Shown piece by piece: positions 6,641 through 10,266 of a stretch of DNA of 29,704 bases (position 1 is the first letter of the stretch; every line of letters starts with the position of its first letter). A program made the position numbers and the translations under genes. The notes beneath the pieces are model-generated. The model did no database searches and was not told the DNA's origin. It was given only the letters and a program-made list of their open reading frames with translations. The DNA is from a virus: positions 1-29,704 of the IMG/VR virus record IMGVR_UViG_3300042555_000631; one strand, given 5' to 3'.

Positions 6641-6816
6641 GTCAATGGATTTAACGCTTTAAATAAATCTGCTTTGTTGCCTATCATGTAAACTTTGCCA
6701 TTGTACTTTAAAGCATTTTTTATCTTACCTGTTACTGATGATTTTAATTTAACTTCAGTACAAACTTTCTTGAATTGCTCAAAGTTATTTTTCTCTGATT
6801 TATTGATTTGTGGCAT
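6637..6816 (-). CDS. Small basic protein (59 aa), unknown
   Basis: 59 codons starting MPQINKSEKNNFEQFKKV and ending LFKALNPLT; rich in Lys, no membrane segment, one Cys. It is ATGA-coupled to the nuclease downstream and preceded by a strong hairpin (6829-6848) that separates it from the SSB-like gene. The position suggests a DNA-metabolism helper, but there is no motif. The frame has codon use like its neighbours. Confidence 0.65.
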   Translation of the reverse strand: MPQINKSEKNNFEQFKKVCTEVKLKSSVTGKIKNALKYNGKVYMIGNKADLFKALNPLT

Positions 6817-6828
6817 GGGTGAAATTTA

Positions 6829-6848
6829 AGGGAGTGTTTCCACTCCCT
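6829..6848 (-). terminator. GAAA-tetraloop hairpin downstream of the SSB-like gene
   Basis: Read on the minus strand: AGGGAGTG, loop GAAA, CACTCCCT, then TTAAATTT. The 8-bp stem is perfect and the loop is a GNRA tetraloop. The T-tract is weak, so it may act as an attenuator or RNA 3'-end stabiliser rather than a full stop, leaving some transcription into the nuclease genes. A near-identical hairpin follows the major capsid gene (27547-27565). Confidence 0.65.
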
Positions 6849-6865
6849 ATTAATCAAAACTAAAA

Positions 6866-7141
6866 CTAAAATGGCAAATCTTCAATTACTGCATTATTTA
6901 CAGGCGATGTTGCTGCTGCTAATGGCTGCTTAATATTGCCGATGTATACTTTTTTTTCTCCTGCTTCTCTTTCTGCTTTAGATTGGCTTAATTGAATGCT
7001 TCCAATATTACCATATTGGTCTAATTCATCATTTACCCAAACATTGATGTTCAGATACTTTTTACCATTCTTTTCTGAAGTGGTGATTTTTTCTTTTGGG
7101 ATATCTGTTAAACAGATTGATCCGTTATACAATTTACTCAT
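6866..7141 (-). CDS. SSB-like single-stranded DNA-binding protein
   Basis: 91 residues. It starts MSKLYNGSICLTDIPKEKI and runs through strands KYLNINVWVND and VYIGNIKQ, consistent with a short OB-like domain, then a low-complexity linker (AAATSPVNNA) and the terminal I-E-D-L-P-F. The last residues match the SSB-type acidic tip (D-D-I/L-P-F) that recruits partner proteins. At 91 residues it is shorter than bacterial SSB (about 110-180). Its leader (7142-7174) is a near-copy of the leader of the ERF gene. Role in coating ssDNA during replication and annealing is inferred from the tip, the fold pattern and the neighbours. Confidence 0.65.
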   Translation of the reverse strand: MSKLYNGSICLTDIPKEKITTSEKNGKKYLNINVWVNDELDQYGNIGSIQLSQSKAEREAGEKKVYIGNIKQPLAAATSPVNNAVIEDLPF

Positions 7142-7174
7142 GTTATTGCAGGATATAGGGAGCCTGTGCCTTTA
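7142..7174 (-). promoter_or_regulatory. Duplicated leader hairpin element, copy B (before the SSB-like gene)
   Basis: The whole spacer from the stop codon (TAA, 7172-7174) to the ATG at 7141 is 33 nt and 26 of the 33 match the spacer before the ERF gene (8688-8720). On the minus-strand RNA it reads CAGG (7166-7163), loop CTCCCTATAT, CCTG (7152-7149). The loop and flanks (TAAAGGCA before, CA-TAAC-ATG after) are the same as in copy A. The stem differs but still pairs. This pattern indicates an RNA element near the start codon, possibly a translational operator. Confidence 0.6.
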
Positions 7175-7456
7175 AAAGTTTTCCTTTATAAACTCAGCCA
7201 ATAAATCTGCTTTGTTTACTTTAGGTATTGTATGAAATATTTCTGCTTGTTTGTCTCTATCAAGTTTGCCTTCATACTTTCGATATGGTGGCAATTCAAT
7301 TGTTCGCAGCGAAGATAGTAATATTGGCTTTACAAATTCGCAAATACTACCAAAAAATGATTTTGTTTTTTGGTATTCTTTATGAAGCATCTGCCTGTAT
7401 AATTGTGCAACTCTGTAATGTTCTGCAATCATCCATTCTTTAAATTCTGTTCTCAT
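7172..7456 (-). CDS. Unknown protein of the recombination operon (94 aa)
   Basis: 94 residues starting MRTEFKEWMIAEHYRVAQLY, mostly helical in the first half, with a Ser/Leu stretch (KPILLSSLRTIELPPY) and a charged end (KADLLAEFIKENF). No membrane segment, no metal-binding pattern. It overlaps the preceding gene by 4 bases and ends at the start of the duplicated leader element. Family not recognised; function unknown. Confidence 0.65.
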   Translation of the reverse strand: MRTEFKEWMIAEHYRVAQLYRQMLHKEYQKTKSFFGSICEFVKPILLSSLRTIELPPYRKYEGKLDRDKQAEIFHTIPKVNKADLLAEFIKENF

Positions 7457-7677
7457 AGTTTTTCTATTTCTTGTTTAACTTGGCGATACCATTGATGATC
7501 ATTATAATCAATCCTTACTTCATTGATTATTTCATCAACTAATTTTAAAGCGCACATTTTATAATATTTGTTATTCGGGCCTGTTATTTCCATTCTATCC
7601 AATGTCCAATTGTAAACAGTATGATTTCCAAATTTATAAAACTCTACCAACTCTTTTGCTTTTTCTTTTGCTGTCAT
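7453..7677 (-). CDS. Small protein, first of two tandem paralogues (74 aa)
   Basis: 74 residues: MTAKEKAKELVEFYK, then KMCALKLVDEIINEV, then WYRQVKQEIEKL. It shares the order [T-x-K-x-K-A-K-x-L-V], [C/A-x-x-x-x-x-I-x-E-I/L] and [W-x-x-V-K-x-E-I] with the upstream neighbour at 7674-7859, so the two are probably an old duplication. Proteins with this pattern are common and often multicopy in Bacteroidota phages, function unknown. ATGA overlap with the paralogue, and a further 4-base overlap with the downstream gene. Confidence 0.7.
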   Translation of the reverse strand: MTAKEKAKELVEFYKFGNHTVYNWTLDRMEITGPNNKYYKMCALKLVDEIINEVRIDYNDHQWYRQVKQEIEKL

Positions 7678-7859
7678 AAAAAATTTATTTCGTTTTTAAC
7701 ATTCTGCCAATATTTAAAAGGCAAATCTTCTTCATCAACAACTAATTCTTTAATCTTAATAAGTTCCATGATAATTGCATTAATACAATTGACTGCATAC
7801 TCTTTGCCGAAAATATTTACTAAATACTTTGCTTTTTGTTTTGGTGTTTGATTATCCAT
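7674..7859 (-). CDS. Small protein, second of two tandem paralogues (61 aa)
   Basis: 61 residues: MDNQTPKQKAKYLVNIFGKE, then CINAIIMELIKIKELV, then YWQNVKNEINFL. It resembles the gene at 7453-7677 in its three blocks but lacks a segment of about 12 residues between the first two. Predicted as two or three amphipathic helices. Preceded by a 92-base spacer that holds a long inverted repeat (7878-7945). Function unknown. Confidence 0.7.
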   Translation of the reverse strand: MDNQTPKQKAKYLVNIFGKEYAVNCINAIIMELIKIKELVVDEEDLPFKYWQNVKNEINFL

Positions 7860-7877
7860 TTTTAAGATTTTAAAAAC

Positions 7878-7945
7878 TCCTGCCCTTTTGCCAATTAACT
7901 ACTAACTAACCATCACGTTATTAATGTTTAAGGTTAAGGGCAGGA
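7878..7945 (-). repeat. 10-bp inverted repeat with long loop in an operon spacer
   Basis: TCCTGCCCTT (7878-7887) and AAGGGCAGGA (7936-7945) are perfect inverted copies 48 bases apart, inside the 92-base non-coding spacer 7860-7951. On the minus strand the second arm is followed by GTTTTTAAAA, so it could act as a large-loop terminator or attenuator, or form the closing stem of a small structured RNA. No coding frame was seen in the spacer. Confidence 0.5.
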
Positions 7946-7951
7946 ATAAGG

Positions 7952-8173
7952 TTATGAATTATATTCTTCGTCTAATTTTGCTTTTCTTTTCTGATAGGCT
8001 ATTTCCCTTTCTCTATCTGCATCTGTTATTTCTATTGATAGTATCTCTTGCAATGTAGTCTTTCGATTGAAATCCCAAATTGCTTTACCACTACTTCCAG
8101 AAGTTATTGGTGGAACTATCTCACCATTCCTGTCTATTGGGTAACTATCATTTAACGTATCAAGCGTTCTCAT
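7952..8173 (-). CDS. Unknown protein after ERF (73 aa)
   Basis: 73 residues starting MRTLDTLNDSYPIDRNGEIV and ending in a charged helix (TDADREREIAYQKRKAKLDE). It overlaps the ERF gene by 14 bases, so it is probably translationally coupled to it. The middle is Gly/Ser-rich. A partner or regulator of the annealing protein is possible by position only. Confidence 0.6.
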   Translation of the reverse strand: MRTLDTLNDSYPIDRNGEIVPPITSGSSGKAIWDFNRKTTLQEILSIEITDADREREIAYQKRKAKLDEEYNS

Positions 8174-8687
8174 ATTCTAATGCTTTTAGTTTGAATGATG
8201 CAATTACTTGTTCTGTTTTATCTGCTGCTGATAATTGCTGCCAAATGTTTGTCAATTCTGCTTTGCTTGTTGCTGATGCAATCTTTTGCATTACTGATGT
8301 ATCAGATTTTACAGGTGCTTGTGAATCTGCATCTTTGGTATCATCAATAAGGAACAATCCATTAAGGCAATACTTTCGTGCATATGAACTTGCCGCACCG
8401 GAAACTTGCGAACCATCCATTCCTTTTTTGCTTTCCTCTTCTCTTGCCAATGCTGATACTGTTACAACTCCATCTTCGCTTTTGAATTTTGCAGTTGCTT
8501 TGATATAGAATCTTGTTCCAATGTTTACTACTTCATCTGATATAATTAGTTTGCAATCATACTTGGCAAGTAATGGTTTGACTGCTTCAAGAATATCTTC
8601 ACAATTTCGGTATTTATACTTTCCGAATGAATTGTACTGATTCTTTGGTGCTTTGAGTTCCGATTGGATTTGTGTGAGTTTGTTCAT
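8160..8687 (-). CDS. erf: ERF-family single-strand annealing recombinase
   Basis: 175 residues. The N-terminal domain has the ERF family pattern: helix MNKLTQIQSELKAPKNQY, then FGKYKYRNCEDILEAVKPLL, then strands DCKLIISDEVV and FYIKATAKF, then SQVSGAASSYARKYCLNGLF followed by DDTKDADS. The C-terminal part (residues 125-175) is a linker plus a helical tail (ELTNIWQQLSAAD). ERF proteins anneal complementary ssDNA and help circularise or repair phage genomes. It is encoded with an SSB-like protein and a VRR-NUC nuclease. Its start is preceded by the duplicated hairpin leader. A longer reading is blocked by the upstream stop at 8718. Confidence 0.92.
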   Translation of the reverse strand: MNKLTQIQSELKAPKNQYNSFGKYKYRNCEDILEAVKPLLAKYDCKLIISDEVVNIGTRFYIKATAKFKSEDGVVTVSALAREEESKKGMDGSQVSGAASSYARKYCLNGLFLIDDTKDADSQAPVKSDTSVMQKIASATSKAELTNIWQQLSAADKTEQVIASFKLKALEYENA

Positions 8688-8720
8688 GTTAATGGCTGAT
8701 ATAGGGAGCAGCTGCCTTTA
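8688..8720 (-). promoter_or_regulatory. Duplicated leader hairpin element, copy A (before ERF)
   Basis: Spacer of 33 nt from the stop TAA (8718-8720) to the ERF ATG at 8687. On the minus-strand RNA: GCTG (8712-8709), loop CTCCCTATAT, CAGC (8698-8695). It shares 26 of 33 bases with 7142-7174. Six of the seven differences are three paired changes within the stem, each keeping a Watson-Crick pair; the seventh is a single base in the 3' flank. Conserved loop plus compensatory stem is the signature of an RNA structure recognised by a protein or another RNA. Confidence 0.6.
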
Positions 8721-8810
8721 TTTTTTTATAAATTTATGATAAATAATTGAAACAATAATTATTTCAATAACAAAGGTTATTATATAACCTACAATGAATT
8801 TTAATATCAT
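8718..8810 (-). CDS. Micro membrane peptide (30 aa)
   Basis: A 30-codon frame, MILKFIVGYIITFVIEIIIV then SIIYHKFIKK. It is one hydrophobic helix with a basic C-terminal end, which fits a single-pass inner-membrane peptide. The start overlaps the stop of the DnaA-like gene as ATGA, strong support for translation, and its stop begins the duplicated leader of ERF. Too short for gene finders. Role unknown. Confidence 0.6.
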   Translation of the reverse strand: MILKFIVGYIITFVIEIIIVSIIYHKFIKK

Positions 8811-9172
8811 ATCTGATTATTTAAGGTGTTAAAGTCATACATGAATCCATGCTCTTTGGTTGCAATGTAATCATGTGTTTGTTTCATGTGATGAACTATT
8901 GTTGTGTGATCTGATACCGAAGGATGAAGCATTGCAGCAATATTTGTAGTTGTCAAAGATGTATTCATACGCAAAAAATAAATGATAAATCTTCTGCATG
9001 AAACGTATTCTTTCTTTCTGTTTTTCTTTACCAATTGCTCAAATGATATTCCAAAATGATTGCAACAAATATCTATTATTCTATCTGTCTGCATCTTTTG
9101 AGATAGTTTAAATTCGCCGTCTAAATCTTTTGATTTGCGAAGTCCAGGTATTGCGTATGCGCTATAAATCAT
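8807..9172 (-). CDS. Stand-alone DnaA domain IV-like DNA-binding protein
   Basis: 121 residues. Residues 27-105 look like the C-terminal DNA-binding domain of DnaA: IIDICCNHFGISFEQLVKKN (helix with the usual IxxxVxxxFxIxxxxL spacing), then YVSCRRFIIYFLR, then NIAAMLHPSVSDHTTIVHHM. The S-D-H-T-T-I-V-H-H segment (87-95) matches the DnaA signature (R-D-H-T-T-V-x-H), which reads the CAC part of DnaA boxes. There is no AAA+ ATPase domain and no domain I. It may bind phage origin boxes (see 13619-13804) or compete with host DnaA. It lies between two micro membrane genes with stop/start overlaps on both sides. Confidence 0.8.
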   Translation of the reverse strand: MIYSAYAIPGLRKSKDLDGEFKLSQKMQTDRIIDICCNHFGISFEQLVKKNRKKEYVSCRRFIIYFLRMNTSLTTTNIAAMLHPSVSDHTTIVHHMKQTHDYIATKEHGFMYDFNTLNNQI

Positions 9173-9234
9173 TAGTTAAATATTATGTATAATGTTAAAA
9201 TTAAAATGATGATCTCAATAATTGTTTGTTTCAT
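9172..9234 (-). CDS. Micro membrane peptide (20 aa)
   Basis: Twenty codons: MKQTIIEIIILILTLYIIFN, almost entirely one hydrophobic helix. The start lies inside the end of the 64-aa gene and the stop overlaps the start of the DnaA-like gene (TAATG), which is how genes are packed here. At 20 residues a chance frame is possible, so confidence is moderate. It may simply couple translation between its neighbours. Confidence 0.4.
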   Translation of the reverse strand: MKQTIIEIIILILTLYIIFN

Positions 9235-9409
9235 GAGTTGGTGGGTTTATTTTTACTTCTTTAAACATTCCTGCTAATTCTGCTGAATGCAATATTTGTT
9301 CAATAGCAGTAAATCCGACATTGGAGTTTTGAATGAGGTGAGTTACTTTACCCACCATTTCGATTTTTTCTTGTAGGCTTAATTCAAGCCATGAGTTACA
9401 GTTTGCCAT
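9215..9409 (-). CDS. Small helical protein (64 aa), unknown
   Basis: 64 residues starting MANCNSWLELSLQEKIEMVG, then KVTHLIQNSNVGFTAIEQIL and HSAELAGMF, with a Pro/His tail. Two or three amphipathic helices, no membrane segment. The leader is TTAAAACTAAAACAA, the same A-rich word that precedes the first gene of the operon (9703-9724), probably a translation enhancer in place of a Shine-Dalgarno. Family not recognised, although the pattern looks familiar from Bacteroidota phages. Confidence 0.65.
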   Translation of the reverse strand: MANCNSWLELSLQEKIEMVGKVTHLIQNSNVGFTAIEQILHSAELAGMFKEVKINPPTHETNNY

Positions 9410-9427
9410 TTGTTTTAGTTTTAAGGG

Positions 9428-9514
9428 TTATAAAAAATAATTGTCTTGTAATAATGCAGTAATAACTGCTGCAATGATGATGAAGATTAGTGCTTGTTTG
9501 TTTTCTTTTTTCAT
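9428..9514 (-). CDS. Micro membrane peptide (28 aa)
   Basis: A 28-codon frame, MKKENKQALIFIIIAAVITA then LLQDNYFL: short basic start, one strong hydrophobic helix, short end. It begins 2 bases after the stop of the 61-aa gene, consistent with operon packing. One of three such peptides in this operon. Role unknown; inhibition of a host membrane process or superinfection is possible. Confidence 0.5.
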   Translation of the reverse strand: MKKENKQALIFIIIAAVITALLQDNYFL

Positions 9515-9516
9515 AA

Positions 9517-9702
9517 TTAATTATTTTTATTTTTACGAATGATTTCTTTTTTCAATTCTTTTATTGCAGTTATCTTACCATCCCGAGCATCATCAATTGC
9601 TGTTGTATTATTAGAAATACAAGATATTTCTTTATTGTAATAATTAGTAGTTATTTTAAAATGACCATAACCATTTGATGTAATTGTTAGTTGATTTTTC
9701 AT
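9517..9702 (-). CDS. First gene of the minus-strand early operon (61 aa), unknown
   Basis: 61 residues: strands MKNQLTITSNGYGHFKITTN, then YNKEISCISNNTTAIDDARD and a basic helical tail (ITAIKELKKEIIRKNKNN). The beta hairpin plus basic helix could bind nucleic acid, but no family is recognised. It is the promoter-proximal gene, with the -7 box about 33 bases upstream and an A-rich leader, so it should be expressed early and strongly. Confidence 0.65.
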   Translation of the reverse strand: MKNQLTITSNGYGHFKITTNYYNKEISCISNNTTAIDDARDGKITAIKELKKEIIRKNKNN

Positions 9703-9734
9703 AGTTTTTTTGTTTTAGTTTTAATTTGATAGAG

Positions 9735-9742
9735 CAAATATA
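9735..9742 (-). promoter_or_regulatory. Bacteroidota-type -7 box for the minus-strand operon
   Basis: On the minus strand this reads TATATTTG, a full match to the TAnnTTTG -7 box of Bacteroidota sigma-ABfr promoters. It is placed to start transcription near 9728, giving a leader of about 26 bases before the ATG at 9702. No clear -33 TTTG was found; A/T tracts upstream may act as an UP-like element. Confidence 0.65.
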
Positions 9743-9811
9743 AAAGCATTATTCCGAATAAAAAAATATTTTTTTAAAAAAATAAATTTTTTTTTTAAAA
9801 TTCTTTTTGTA
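9743..9811. other. A/T-tract core between the divergent promoters
   Basis: This stretch is almost pure A/T with long runs, including the perfect palindrome AAAAAAATATTTTTTT (9760-9775). Such phased A-tracts are usually curved DNA and can serve as UP elements for both promoters or as a binding site for a regulator. No repeat that looks like a classic repressor operator was seen. Confidence 0.4.
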
Positions 9812-9819
9812 TACATTTG
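9812..9819 (+). promoter_or_regulatory. Bacteroidota-type -7 box for the plus-strand replication operon
   Basis: TACATTTG, a full match to TAnnTTTG, 22 bases before the ATG at 9841. Transcription should start near 9825. Because the box overlaps the in-frame ATG at 9817, that upstream Met cannot be the usual start of the following gene. Confidence 0.7.
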
Positions 9820-9840
9820 CAGCAACTAAATAATCTTATT

Positions 9841-10038
9841 ATGAAAAACGGAAAAACAGTTGAACTTTCAACAAAGCAAGTAACTAAACTTCAAAAAGAA
9901 TTAGATCAGTATCGAGTCAAAAAAGATTTTGAACGTAAACACAACATCTCTGTAATGACAGTTTATAATGTTGTAAGTAACAAAAGATGCAGCGAAAGAA
10001 TTTATCAATCACTATTTAAAACCACGAAATCATGTTAG
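9841..10038 (+). CDS. Small helix-turn-helix protein (65 aa), candidate early regulator
   Basis: 65 residues from ATG 9841. A Met at 9817 lies in frame but falls inside the promoter -7 box, so it is rejected as the start. Residues 10-30 form a basic amphipathic helix (TKQVTKLQKELDQYRVKKDF) and residues 33-58 (HNISVMTVYNVVSNKRCSER) resemble a helix-turn-helix with T-V-Y in the recognition helix. As first gene on one side of a divergent promoter pair it is placed like a Cro-type or autoregulatory protein. Overlaps the next gene by 7 bases. The regulatory role is inferred from the HTH pattern and position. Confidence 0.6.
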   Translation: MKNGKTVELSTKQVTKLQKELDQYRVKKDFERKHNISVMTVYNVVSNKRCSERIYQSLFKTTKSC

Positions 10039-10265
10039 AACATTATAATGAATTAGAACCAACTTCAAGACAAGAAGCAGAAAGATTGCTTAATGAATTT
10101 AAAGCATTAGGTTTAAGCCATATTGTATCAACCGCATGTGCAGTTAAAGTATGTGAGAATGTTTTAAATAGCACAATGCATAATTATTTCACTCAAGAAC
10201 ATTGGAAGGAAGTAAAAAAAGATTTACTTTACAACCCTATTGGTAACACCGAATTAATATTTTAA
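10032..10265 (+). CDS. Small helical protein before the primase-helicase (77 aa)
   Basis: 77 residues starting MLEHYNELEPTSRQEAERLL, with a long first helix and a second part containing two Cys (ACAVKVCENVLN) and an HWKEVKKDLL helix. No membrane segment. It overlaps the HTH gene by 7 bases and ends 1 base before the primase-helicase, so it belongs to the replication operon. No family recognised. Confidence 0.65.
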   Translation: MLEHYNELEPTSRQEAERLLNEFKALGLSHIVSTACAVKVCENVLNSTMHNYFTQEHWKEVKKDLLYNPIGNTELIF

Positions 10266-10266
10266 T

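Noticed and set aside
8080-8508. 142-codon plus-strand frame opposite ERF
   Set aside because: ERF on the minus strand has strong family motifs and packed neighbours; the plus frame is a mirror of it.
9817-9840. Upstream Met start for the small HTH gene
   Set aside because: This ATG lies within the TACATTTG promoter box, before the predicted transcription start; ATG 9841 has a normal leader.
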